Shown piece after piece: positions 6,666-14,868 of a stretch of 64,000 nt of DNA (the first letter of the stretch is position 1; each line of letters begins with the position of its first letter). Under the pieces are notes generated by a model that was given only the letters and a program-made list of their open reading frames with translations, had not been told where the DNA came from and made no database searches. Location: the NCBI GenBank assembly GCA_041658245.1, contig JBBAAM010000005.1:1-64000 (forward strand), read 5' to 3'. The translations under genes were made by a program, and so were the position numbers. Origin of the DNA: Fen-1258 sp041658245. GTDB taxonomy: Bacteria > Bacteroidota > Ignavibacteria > Ignavibacteriales > Melioribacteraceae.

Positions 6666-7487
6666 CTAAAATTTAATTGCAGTTCTTATTCCTAAAATAA
6701 AATAATCTATCGAGTAACCGGAAAAACTTGAGTGCTGATAGCTGGTCGTGAGTTTTAAATTTTTCGAAGGAATATAATCAACCTGTGTAGTAAAAAGATT
6801 AGTCTGGGTTTCGTTCTGATTATAGATTGTTAGTAAATCCGTATCAAAATAGAAAGCGCGCTTTCCAACAAACCCGCCAAGTTTCAAATATACATCCTGG
6901 ATTGAATTCCAGGAAATATATCCCGCAACAGAAAATAAATTCCGCTTATCGCTTACATAAGTATAATTTGGTTTTGTACTCAGATAAAGCTTGGTGGATA
7001 CAATCCATTCAATCCTTGGTGTGATTTGATAAACATTTAATTGAGTGTAACCGCTCTGTTTTATGTATGATGCCGCTAATCCTAAATAGAACATATTACT
7101 GTAAAAATAATATTCAAGACTTATGAGATGTGTGTTATCAAACGATGAGGAAGTCTGACCCGTTTGCGTGTATTTCCCTCCTATATAGCTATAACTTACT
7201 TTGAGATAAGAAGGGAATAAATTCTGCAAATAACTGAATGTATGATTCTGTTGAAGATATTTTCCGGTAGTGAATTCTATATTTAAGTTGTCATACCCAA
7301 GAGTTACAAAAGATTTTCCGTTGAATGAAAGGGTTGCATATCCTGCTATAGAATTTGAACTTCCTCCAGTTGAGTATTTACCAAATGTGTAAAAAGCAGA
7401 TGTGTACACATACAATGAATCTGCCCTTGTAGTATTATTGGAAAAAATGAATAAGAATATAAAGAGTAATCGCTTTATAATCTTCAT
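6666..7487 (-). CDS. Outer-membrane beta-barrel protein (YaiO-like)
   Basis: A 273-residue protein with a signal peptide (residues 1-22) and then alternating amphipathic strands rich in aromatic residues (TLSFNGKSFVTLGYDNLN, YLKVSYSYIGGKYTQ, ISLEYYFYSNMFYLGLAASY), ending in IRTAIKF with a C-terminal Phe, as barrels do. The layout resembles YaiO-type barrels, which often accompany a TPR domain; here the TPR protein is the gene just upstream, overlapping by four bases. It is the last gene of a six-gene operon. Its role as an export or surface channel for the operon product is inference. Confidence 0.65.
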   Translation of the reverse strand: MKIIKRLLFIFLFIFSNNTTRADSLYVYTSAFYTFGKYSTGGSSNSIAGYATLSFNGKSFVTLGYDNLNIEFTTGKYLQQNHTFSYLQNLFPSYLKVSYSYIGGKYTQTGQTSSSFDNTHLISLEYYFYSNMFYLGLAASYIKQSGYTQLNVYQITPRIEWIVSTKLYLSTKPNYTYVSDKRNLFSVAGYISWNSIQDVYLKLGGFVGKRAFYFDTDLLTIYNQNETQTNLFTTQVDYIPSKNLKLTTSYQHSSFSGYSIDYFILGIRTAIKF

Positions 7488-8119
7488 TTAGTAAGCTCTA
7501 ATCCTTTCATGCCAAGACTATCATTCGGACTTAGCATCAGAACATTAGTAAATAGTTCGCGCGCGTTGGATGCTTTGCCAAGATAATAATATGTCCATCC
7601 CAAACTCATGTTAATGTCATAAGAACCGGGATTCAATTCATAAATCTTTTCTAAAAGTTCTTTTGCTTTACCGTATTCCGTTTTGTTTAAGTAGATCTGC
7701 CCGAGGTAAAGGTTCGCATAAAAATTATTAGGGTCAATTTTCAAAATCTTTTGGTAGATGCTCTGAACTAAATCCCAGTCATCGAGTTTTGAAACGGGAA
7801 GAGTTAAGGCAAGCATTGCCTCCGAATTGTTTTTTCTGATATCAACTGCACGTTGATAATAAGTTTTCGATTTCGAGTAATCCCTTTTTGAATAATAAAG
7901 CCAGCCCAATCGAAGATTAAACAAATAATCATTTTTATTCTCTTCGTAATTTTGAAGTAGCGATTGAATAGCATTATCGTATTCTTTCTTTTCTTCGTAC
8001 TTCATAGAAGAGTTGAAAGAACTTATTTTTTTCTCGGTGTCTTGATAAATTATTTTAGCCGCTAAAGAAACTAATATCACAAAAGAAACAGCTAAACTGA
8101 GCAAAATATATTTCTTCAT
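7484..8119 (-). CDS. TPR protein with N-terminal membrane anchor
   Basis: A 211-residue protein. Residues 5-24 form an uncleaved anchor or signal (LSLAVSFVILVSLAAKII). The rest is about five tetratricopeptide repeats (YLFNLRLGWLYYSKRDYSKS, FYANLYLGQIYLNKTEYGKA, YDINMSLGWTYYYLGKASNA), a protein-binding solenoid facing the periplasm. It overlaps the downstream barrel gene by four bases and lies 11 bases after the urea-transporter/M23 gene, so it belongs to the six-gene operon. It probably acts as an adaptor for the barrel or the peptidase; the partner is unknown. Confidence 0.8.
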   Translation of the reverse strand: MKKYILLSLAVSFVILVSLAAKIIYQDTEKKISSFNSSMKYEEKKEYDNAIQSLLQNYEENKNDYLFNLRLGWLYYSKRDYSKSKTYYQRAVDIRKNNSEAMLALTLPVSKLDDWDLVQSIYQKILKIDPNNFYANLYLGQIYLNKTEYGKAKELLEKIYELNPGSYDINMSLGWTYYYLGKASNARELFTNVLMLSPNDSLGMKGLELTK

Positions 8120-8130
8120 TTTGTTCCTCT

Positions 8131-10257
8131 CTATTTATTAATTGAATTTGCTTCGAACGTTTTATTGCCGGTTTCAAAAAAACTGATTCTGCTTATCGTA
8201 CCTTCAGCATCAATTTCAATCTCGGTATTAAACGACCGGCTGAACCCTTTGAACAATCCTTTGCCTAGTATATCAATTGTATTCTTGATAAAAAACGAAT
8301 CTTCATCATCAAATCTTTCTCCGAAAGAAAATTTACCTTCTGTAGTTAAGAAATTCTTATAAAAAAGCAAAAACTCGGATAAATAACGGATTCTTGTTCC
8401 CGGAAGATCTACAATAGAGTAGCGGTCTTTCCAATAAATATTTTTATGATAACAATAAGGGACCTGATGCGCTGCTAAATAAAAATAATACAAAGCAGAG
8501 TTCTTGTTGCCTGTGTAAGAAGTAAAGTAAAATAGTTTGTCGGACTGATAGAAATATGCGCAATCTCCGCTGCCAGCTTCGAGATACAACGAATTATATA
8601 TGTCAACTTTCACTTCCCATTCTTCGGTAAAAGCTTTTTCTTTCAGCCGGCATTTGAACCTCAACTTTTCTCCCAAGCTGAAACTAAAAGCGTTCTTAAT
8701 TGATTTATGAGTTTCGGTATTTCTAATAGACTTCCCTTCTTCAGGTATTTCAAAAATTTTTAATTCTAAACCCAAATCTGTCTTTTGTAGAAAATATGCT
8801 AACGGATATTGCAAAGTCTTATCCCCAAGTTTATCCGAAGCTTGCAACTGGAAATGAATATGAGGATAAGGTGAACGTCCGCTGTTACCGCACGAACCAA
8901 CAATATCAGATTTCTTAACAAGTTCGCCTACTTTTACTTTGATGCTTTCCTCTTTAAGATGAGAGAAAGAAGAATAAAAACCTTCTCCGTGTTTGATAAT
9001 AACAGTGTTGCCCCAATTTTTCTCTAGATTAACTTTGCCAATTTCATTGTCAATTATTCCATCAATAACTTTTACAACTTCACCATCCAGGGAAGATGTA
9101 ACCGGAAGCGTGTAGCAGTAGTAGTCTGTCAATTCCTTCCCAGTTTCTTTGTACTGCTTTCCTTCTTCATCGGCTATTACAAAATCGAGCGCATATTTCC
9201 ATTCCTCTTTATGTGTATGCTCTCCTTCATATCCTTGTGATACAAACCATTCGCCGAAAAACGGAAGTTCAGGAAAATAAAATTTGAATCTCTCGAAACG
9301 CTTCTGCCTGTTATGATGATAATAATAATTTTCTTCCGGCGATCCCGGTGTAAAATACAAAGCCACTAAATCCGATTGCTCTTGCCGGAATCTCAAACTG
9401 TAAAGTGTAAACAGAACTATAAAATTGAATGGAAGTACTAAAATAGGAAGAGTTCCATGAAGAACTTTATAGAAGAAACCGGTGAAAATAATTACAAGAG
9501 CTACAGAAAATATTGCCAGCATAAAACTTTTTCTTGATGGAATTATTAAACTTCCACCCAAAGCAATAGCAGTCAGTATCGAATTAAATCCGGTGATTAT
9601 AAGTAATGAATCTAAATTATGAGGTAAAATAAGATTTAAAAAAATTGCATTGCAAGCAAATGCAATTATGCTTAGTAGAAATAGAGTTCTCGAAAAGAAT
9701 AAGAGTGCAATAGAAATGAGAACGCCGGAAATAAATGACGGCTGAAAGAGAATGAGCGCAAGCGACTTAAAATAACTTTGCAGCCATAATGGAACAAAAG
9801 AAAAATAAACATCATAAGTTTTGATTGAATTTACCGAAATGAAATTGTAGTTGGTAAGAAAAACCATGAACACGTAAAGCCCGATTACAAACGGGATTGA
9901 CAAACCCGGAAGATTAAACACCGCCGCAAAATAATTTTCTAAAACCGATGCGAGTAAAAAGGTAATTACAATAAATAGCGGAACTAAAAGAAGCAGCGGG
10001 AAACTGAGTTTGTAAAAAAATATAACTGCCGCACCAAACAGTATTCCGTTAAAACCATAAAAGCCGGAACGGATTTTAGTACGGTCATATTTTAGCATAA
10101 GCGCTGTAAGATTTGATATTACAACACCGAGCAGAGACATCGAACCGATTTCCGGGACGACAAATGTTGCGGTAAGAGTCAGCGCGCCAAACCAGCGCCG
10201 GTTCGAAAAAAAGATTTGTCCGTAGCTGAACAATATTGAATCAAGAAAGAAATTCAT
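8131..10257 (-). CDS. Urea-transporter domain fused to M23 (LytM) peptidase
   Basis: A 708-residue fusion. Residues 1-290 are polytopic, with the two inverted-repeat signatures of urea transporters: SGFYGFNGILFGAAV (64-78) and ITGFNSILTAIALGG (221-235). Residues about 335-490 are an M23 metallopeptidase: His347/His349 and Asp358 in EHTHKEEWKYALDF, the core HGEGFYSSFSHL, and HIH (466-468) in PYPHIHFQLQ. The tail 490-708 is soluble and unrecognised. UT proteins pass urea and small amides; M23 enzymes cut short peptide bridges. The gene is tightly packed in the operon with a PLP decarboxylase and an ATP-grasp enzyme, suggesting transport or processing of a small amide or peptide (inference). Confidence 0.85.
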   Translation of the reverse strand: MNFFLDSILFSYGQIFFSNRRWFGALTLTATFVVPEIGSMSLLGVVISNLTALMLKYDRTKIRSGFYGFNGILFGAAVIFFYKLSFPLLLLVPLFIVITFLLASVLENYFAAVFNLPGLSIPFVIGLYVFMVFLTNYNFISVNSIKTYDVYFSFVPLWLQSYFKSLALILFQPSFISGVLISIALLFFSRTLFLLSIIAFACNAIFLNLILPHNLDSLLIITGFNSILTAIALGGSLIIPSRKSFMLAIFSVALVIIFTGFFYKVLHGTLPILVLPFNFIVLFTLYSLRFRQEQSDLVALYFTPGSPEENYYYHHNRQKRFERFKFYFPELPFFGEWFVSQGYEGEHTHKEEWKYALDFVIADEEGKQYKETGKELTDYYCYTLPVTSSLDGEVVKVIDGIIDNEIGKVNLEKNWGNTVIIKHGEGFYSSFSHLKEESIKVKVGELVKKSDIVGSCGNSGRSPYPHIHFQLQASDKLGDKTLQYPLAYFLQKTDLGLELKIFEIPEEGKSIRNTETHKSIKNAFSFSLGEKLRFKCRLKEKAFTEEWEVKVDIYNSLYLEAGSGDCAYFYQSDKLFYFTSYTGNKNSALYYFYLAAHQVPYCYHKNIYWKDRYSIVDLPGTRIRYLSEFLLFYKNFLTTEGKFSFGERFDDEDSFFIKNTIDILGKGLFKGFSRSFNTEIEIDAEGTISRISFFETGNKTFEANSINK

Positions 10258-10273
10258 TAGAAGTTTTTCACAC

Positions 10274-11632
10274 CTATTTTTTCTTCAATAATAATTTTTC
10301 CGGTACTCTTTCTCTTTCCATCAAGTAGTCTATGTTTTCAGCTTTACGTATCAACTCAACAGAACCATTTTCCATAACCATTACAACATTCGGACGCATA
10401 GCAATGAACTGCATCCACTGGGTCAAATCATAAGCTCCGACATAATGAATTACTATTTTATCACCAACCTTCAAAGCCGGCAGGGCTATGGAATCCTGAA
10501 TGCAATCTATATTCATACACAAGGGACCATAAATAGTTGTGTCCTCAGTATAAGAACCATTCGGCTGTGCAAGCGAAATTTTATGCTTATACCAAAAACT
10601 TGTGAAAAGTAAATTTACACCGGCATCAATTATAACAGCTCTTTTTCCATCGGATAATCTTTTGTTTGCAATTACAGATGAAATTAAAAATCCCGCATCA
10701 TCTACCAACGCACGACCTGTTTCAAGTATCAAAGTTGGCATCTCTTCATTAGTAAATGAAAGTTCAAACAGTCCTGAAGAAATTGAATCCGCAAATTGTT
10801 CTATGGACGGCACTACTTGTTCGGCAGGCAAATACTGTCCTAACAATGTATTGTGGGAAGCAAACCCTCCGCCTAGGTCTATGTATTCAATTACTTTGTC
10901 AAAATCATTCTTGATTCTTTTAGCAAGCGACCCAAGATTGATTGCTGCAACACGGTATGCTTCAGCAGACATCATATAAGTGCCAATGTGAGTGTGAAGA
11001 CCTACTAACTCAAGATTCTTAGCAGCAATAATTCTTTTGATTGCCTGCCATGCTTCTCCGTTTTCAAAATTAAACCCGAAGCGGTCCCACTTAGGATAAA
11101 TTCCAACATCCATATTTACACGAATTGCAACTTTGGCTTTTAGTTTTTCCGCTTCGGTTAGTTCGATGATTGTGTAAAGCTCGTCAAAATGATCAATGTG
11201 AATTTTTGCTTTTTCTTTCATCGCTCGTAAAAGTGCTTCCCGGCTTTTATCGGGACCATTGAAGATTATATGTTCCCCTTTAATTCCGAGCCGTCTAGCT
11301 TTTTCATATTCAAATTCTGAAACAACTTCTGCCCAAGAATTTTCCTGGTGAAAAACCGAACAGACAGCATTTAAATAATTTGTTTTATAAGACCAGGCAA
11401 ACTGAACTTTTGGATAACGCGTTTTGAAAATTCTATATGCTTCGCGCTGATTTTGTCTTAACTGCTTTTCAGACATTACGAAAAGAGGTGATCCAAACTT
11501 CTCAACAAGTTTTTCTACTGCAACTCCATCAATATCGGATTTGTAAGAAGCGGTTGGATTGCTGCCAAATTTGTTCATTAAACCGGAGACATGTTTGGTA
11601 ATGATTGGTCGTTCATACCTTTTCTTAGTCAT
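10274..11632 (-). CDS. Fold-type III PLP-dependent decarboxylase (Orn/DAP/Arg decarboxylase family 2)
   Basis: A 452-residue enzyme. FAWSYKTNYLNAV near residue 80 holds the PLP Schiff-base Lys; LHTHIGT, DLGGGFASH and LETGRALVDDAGFL are the barrel motifs that bind PLP phosphate and pyridine nitrogen. GPLCMNIDCIQD and HYVGAYDLTQWMQF replace the usual CES(T)xD and GAYG segments of diaminopimelate decarboxylase, so the substrate is probably not free DAP. An analogous set in butirosin biosynthesis (ATP-grasp ligase BtrJ, decarboxylase BtrK) acts on a carrier-bound amino acid. It follows the ATP-grasp gene by one base. The exact substrate is unknown. Confidence 0.85.
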   Translation of the reverse strand: MTKKRYERPIITKHVSGLMNKFGSNPTASYKSDIDGVAVEKLVEKFGSPLFVMSEKQLRQNQREAYRIFKTRYPKVQFAWSYKTNYLNAVCSVFHQENSWAEVVSEFEYEKARRLGIKGEHIIFNGPDKSREALLRAMKEKAKIHIDHFDELYTIIELTEAEKLKAKVAIRVNMDVGIYPKWDRFGFNFENGEAWQAIKRIIAAKNLELVGLHTHIGTYMMSAEAYRVAAINLGSLAKRIKNDFDKVIEYIDLGGGFASHNTLLGQYLPAEQVVPSIEQFADSISSGLFELSFTNEEMPTLILETGRALVDDAGFLISSVIANKRLSDGKRAVIIDAGVNLLFTSFWYKHKISLAQPNGSYTEDTTIYGPLCMNIDCIQDSIALPALKVGDKIVIHYVGAYDLTQWMQFIAMRPNVVMVMENGSVELIRKAENIDYLMERERVPEKLLLKKK

Positions 11633-11633
11633 T

Positions 11634-12668
11634 TTAATTTTCTCCTTTCATCGTAATTCTCTCAATAACTTTTATGTCTGTGATTAAATCCCACGAACAT
11701 CGGACAAAGATTTTTCCAATTTCATAACTATCAAATGGCTGAACATTTTCTTCATTTGCCAATCTTACTAATGCGTAGGGAAGATTTTGTCCGGCAGACG
11801 GTGCAAGATAAACCCATGCAGGAAAGCGAGGATTTATTTCTAACAGATAATATTCATTAGTATTAAAATCTTTGATGAACTCCAATTCCATTCCACTGCG
11901 CCATTTTGTTTTCTCAATTACTTTTATAGAGACACTTAAAATATTTGGTTCATCAATTGTAACACCGGACCAGCCCTTACCTTTATCAGTTACATAAAGT
12001 TTGCGCATTGCAACGGCACCTATAGTTTTCCCTTTTCCATCGCCAAGTGCAACAACATTAAACTCATCACCTTTAATAAATTCCTGCACTATGATTGGGA
12101 ATCCCCATTTATAGCTCAGCTTATTGAATGCGGCAAGAGCTTCATCAAAATTGTTGGCAACGTACGCTTCATAAAAAATTCCTTTGATAACAACCGGGTA
12201 GCTGAATTGATTTGGAATTTTATACAGTTCCTGAGCAGAGGCAATAAGAATATTTTTAGGAACTTTGATTCCGTTCTCTTTGCAGAAATCGAATAGTTTG
12301 TCTTTTCCGCGTATGTTGAGTTGGTCAAATGTTGGAAGAAAAGTTTTTATTCCAATCCCGCGAAGCTTATCCTGCAGCTTTACAAAACCATATAACTCCG
12401 AATCGAGAGTTGGAATTATTAAATCAATTTTTTCTATTTCATTTATTAAGCTGATCCGGTTAAAAAGATTTTCTAAACCGCTTGATGGATAAGGAATTTG
12501 ATAACATTTATCTGCTAAGTTCTCAAGGTAGATTCCCGGTTCAAGCGGATCGTAAACGAGCCCGATAATATTTCCGCTGATCTCTTTTACCTCTTTCAAG
12601 CTTCTTATTACGGGAACTCCGGGTCCAGGGTTATCTGTGGCGTTTAAGCCGGTAACTGCAATATTCAT
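11634..12668 (-). CDS. ATP-grasp ligase (CarB/PylC-like)
   Basis: A 344-residue ATP-grasp enzyme. It has a Rossmann-like N-terminal pre-ATP-grasp domain (MNIAVTGLNATDNPGPG), the ATP-binding strand FSYPVVIKG, the hinge IIVQEFIKGDEF and the metal-binding ELEFIKDF...YLLEINPRFPAW. Such enzymes activate a carboxylate as acyl-phosphate and join it to an amine or thiol. It overlaps the small PqqD-like gene by four bases (ATGA) and precedes the PLP decarboxylase by one base, so the three should be made together. Possible roles are loading an amino acid onto a small protein or making an amide; the substrate is not visible from sequence. Confidence 0.85.
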   Translation of the reverse strand: MNIAVTGLNATDNPGPGVPVIRSLKEVKEISGNIIGLVYDPLEPGIYLENLADKCYQIPYPSSGLENLFNRISLINEIEKIDLIIPTLDSELYGFVKLQDKLRGIGIKTFLPTFDQLNIRGKDKLFDFCKENGIKVPKNILIASAQELYKIPNQFSYPVVIKGIFYEAYVANNFDEALAAFNKLSYKWGFPIIVQEFIKGDEFNVVALGDGKGKTIGAVAMRKLYVTDKGKGWSGVTIDEPNILSVSIKVIEKTKWRSGMELEFIKDFNTNEYYLLEINPRFPAWVYLAPSAGQNLPYALVRLANEENVQPFDSYEIGKIFVRCSWDLITDIKVIERITMKGEN

Positions 12669-12919
12669 TTGGTCTCAATCAGGTTGTAAGCTTTTAATTG
12701 CGCGACAAAGTCATCCAAATCTTTTTCCAAAGAATTGAGATCAACTTCATATTCCTGAGCAATTTTATTTTTTACGGTTTCAAATGAATCGTTTTGCTGA
12801 AATTGCTTAAAGATAAAATGCCCAATCTCGTTCAGCGTAAATGTTTCGCCAGTAGAAGTTAAAAATAAGAAGCCGGAATCGCTTACAGCCAAGTTTTTGG
12901 GAATTGTTATATCCGCCAT
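12665..12919 (-). CDS. PqqD-like small protein (RRE fold)
   Basis: An 84-residue protein with the PqqD pattern: a beta-hairpin (GFLFLTSTGETFTLNE), then IGHFIFKQF and a winged-helix C-terminal half (VKNKIAQEYEVDLNSLEKDLDDFVAQLKAYNLI). PqqD-type domains bind a leader peptide and hand it to a modifying enzyme. It is the first gene of the six-gene operon and is translationally coupled to the ATP-grasp gene. I looked for a precursor peptide in 12920-13320 on this strand and saw no convincing one. It might bind a peptide encoded elsewhere or act itself as the carrier. Confidence 0.75.
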   Translation of the reverse strand: MADITIPKNLAVSDSGFLFLTSTGETFTLNEIGHFIFKQFQQNDSFETVKNKIAQEYEVDLNSLEKDLDDFVAQLKAYNLIETK

Positions 12920-12972
12920 GGTTTTAACCCTTTCTTATGAATCGAGTTTACTGTAATGTTACTATTTAAGAT

Positions 12973-13013
12973 AGACAAGAACGGTTAAGTTGTCAAATGA
13001 TAAATTCTTGTCT
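12973..13013. promoter_or_regulatory. Inverted repeat upstream of the six-gene operon
   Basis: AGACAAGAA at 12973-12981 and TTCTTGTCT at 13005-13013 are perfect inverted repeats 53-95 bases before the PqqD start. This is a suitable place for a regulator binding site or a leader hairpin. No matching regulator is nearby. Confidence 0.35.
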
Positions 13014-13125
13014 TTAATATGAGTGGTAAAAATTATTCGATAAGTGAGTAGCCGTTAATTAGCGATCTATTTTATTAAAAGTTTTTCATTATTGGGACAA
13101 TAGATAAAATAAATTGGTTTAAAAT

Positions 13126-13273
13126 GTTAGTAACTCTTCTTACACAAAGTATTGTAATTTTCTTATTGATACCGACTTGTAGGGAGAAATATATCAATCA
13201 TGCAATAAAATCAAATGATAGAATTCTTCACTTCAGTCAGAATAACATCTTATGTGTAACGTCGGTTAGTAAC
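13126..13273. mobile_element. MITE-like element, copy 1
   Basis: A non-coding block of about 148 bp. Both ends carry GTTAGTAAC in direct orientation (13126-13134, 13265-13273), as a target-site duplication would. The interior begins CTTACACAAAGTATTGTAATT and ends CAGAATAACATCTTATGTGTAA, a degenerate inverted pair. A second copy with the same CTTACRCAAAGTATTGTAATT start lies at 49203-49346. No gene lies inside, so a transposase would have to act in trans. Confidence 0.6.
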
Positions 13274-13320
13274 AAAAAATGAAGAAGCTTTTTAACCGAT
13301 TAGATTACAAGGCTTTTTTG

Positions 13321-13392
13321 TGAGCACGGGTGGGCTCGAACCACCGACCTTCACCTTAAAAGGGTGTTGCTCTACCACTGAGCTACGCGCCC
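13321..13392 (-). tRNA. tRNA-Lys (anticodon TTT)
   Basis: The minus strand folds into a full cloverleaf: acceptor arm GGGCGCG with CGTGCTC (two G-U pairs), D-arm GCTC/GAGC, anticodon stem CACC/GGTG around the loop CTTTTAA (anticodon TTT), and T-arm GGTGG-TTCGAGC-CCACC. The discriminator base is A and CCA is not encoded. A short plus-strand frame over this region is a false gene. Confidence 0.95.
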
Positions 13393-13523
13393 TCACCAAT
13401 AAAATTGCGGGCGTAAATATAAACCTCTCCCCTTTAAATTCCAAAACGACTTATATTCACAGTAAAAAATTATTTTTATCACTCTTTTTTTATATATTGA
13501 AACACAAGTAAAATTTACCTCAT

Positions 13524-14867
13524 ATGAAAGACTCAAGAATTTTAATTGCCGATGATGATGAAACACTTTGTTACCTTTTAAAAGAAGAATTGGTAAACGA
13601 GGGTTACTCGGTAGATGTTGTTTATGATGGAAAGGATGCCATTGAAAACTTGAAGAAACGTTTTTATGATATTCTATTGCTCGATCTTGAAATGCGCGAG
13701 GTTCACGGAGAAAAAGTTTTAAGTTATGCTAAAGAAAATCACCCTTCGTTACAAGTAATTGTTCTAACTGCAAAATCAGATATGCGAACAGCTATTGACT
13801 GCATTAAGCAAGGTGCTTATGATTTCATTACTAAACCATACGAGTTCGGTCAACTTTGCGTAATTATTGAACGCGCACTTGATCATAAAGATCTGCTGAT
13901 TAAAAATAAAATACTTGTATCGAAAATTAATCAACTCCCCTCCAATAATATTATCGGGGAGAGTGATGTAATAAAAAAAATTAATCGTTTGGCGGAACGT
14001 GCAGCTAAATCTGATTCCAATATTTTGCTAGAAGGTGAAACCGGAACCGGTAAAGAATTATTCGCAGAATTTATTCATAACCATTCAAATCATGCCGATA
14101 GACCATTTGTCGCTATCAATTGTGCCTCTCTTCCGGATCAGCTAATAGAGAGCGAGCTTTTCGGTTATGAAAAGGGAGCTTTCACCGATGCTAAAGTTTC
14201 TAAACAAGGATTGGTCGAAATCGCAAACGGAGGTACACTTTTTCTTGATGAGATTGGTGAATTAAGTTTAGCATTACAGCCAAAACTTTTACGATTTCTT
14301 GAGAATGGAGAATTCAGAAGAGTAGGCGGAATTACAAATTTGAATTCTTCCGTCCGTGTTATTGGTGCAACAAATAAAAATTTAATGGAAGAAGCGGAAA
14401 AGAAAAATTTTCGTCGGGATCTTTTATTTAGACTAAATGTTATCACATTAACAATTCCTCCGTTGCGTGAACGCGAAGGAGACGTTCATCTGCTTTCAGA
14501 ATATTTTCTTCAGAAGAAATCACCTGTTCGTTCGGTTAAAAAACTTTCATCCGACGCAAAAAATGATTTACAGCGTTATAACTTCCCTGGTAATGTTAGA
14601 GAACTTGAACATATAATTGAGCGGGCAATAATATTTTCCGAAAGCGATACAATTCAATCTAAAGATTTGAACGTACCTAAAGAAGATTTTGATTTTGCCA
14701 ATTTTGTAAAAGATGACGGCACTCTTCTAACTATGGATGAATTGGAAAAAATTCATATTAAACGGGCTTTAGAACATCATAGTTGGAACCGCGAAAATAC
14801 AGCCCGCGCTTTAGACATCAGCCAAAAAACACTCTATTCAAAAATTCTAAAGTACAATCTTAAATAG
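13524..14867 (+). CDS. Sigma-54-dependent response regulator (NtrC family)
   Basis: A 447-residue activator. The receiver domain (1-120) has the acidic pair IADDDE, the phospho-acceptor Asp54 in LLLDLEM and the conserved Lys in ITKPYE. The AAA+ domain (about 140-375) has Walker A GETGTGKE (171-178), the sigma-54 contact loop GAFTDA (218-223), Walker B GTLFLDEIGE and the arginine-finger region LREREGDV. The C-terminal Fis-type helix-turn-helix ends in NTARALDISQKTLYSKILKY. It remodels sigma-54 RNA polymerase when phosphorylated. It is followed after one base by a histidine kinase gene, the likely partner. Confidence 0.95.
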   Translation: MKDSRILIADDDETLCYLLKEELVNEGYSVDVVYDGKDAIENLKKRFYDILLLDLEMREVHGEKVLSYAKENHPSLQVIVLTAKSDMRTAIDCIKQGAYDFITKPYEFGQLCVIIERALDHKDLLIKNKILVSKINQLPSNNIIGESDVIKKINRLAERAAKSDSNILLEGETGTGKELFAEFIHNHSNHADRPFVAINCASLPDQLIESELFGYEKGAFTDAKVSKQGLVEIANGGTLFLDEIGELSLALQPKLLRFLENGEFRRVGGITNLNSSVRVIGATNKNLMEEAEKKNFRRDLLFRLNVITLTIPPLREREGDVHLLSEYFLQKKSPVRSVKKLSSDAKNDLQRYNFPGNVRELEHIIERAIIFSESDTIQSKDLNVPKEDFDFANFVKDDGTLLTMDELEKIHIKRALEHHSWNRENTARALDISQKTLYSKILKYNLK

Positions 14868-14868
14868 A

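Noticed and set aside
12920..13320. RiPP precursor peptide next to the PqqD-like gene
   Set aside because: No short frame with a ribosome site and leader-like sequence was found on the minus strand; the space is taken by a MITE-like element.
13320..13511. Plus-strand frame of 63 codons beginning STGGLEPPTFTLKG
   Set aside because: It is the antisense of tRNA-Lys, a well-known false gene pattern.
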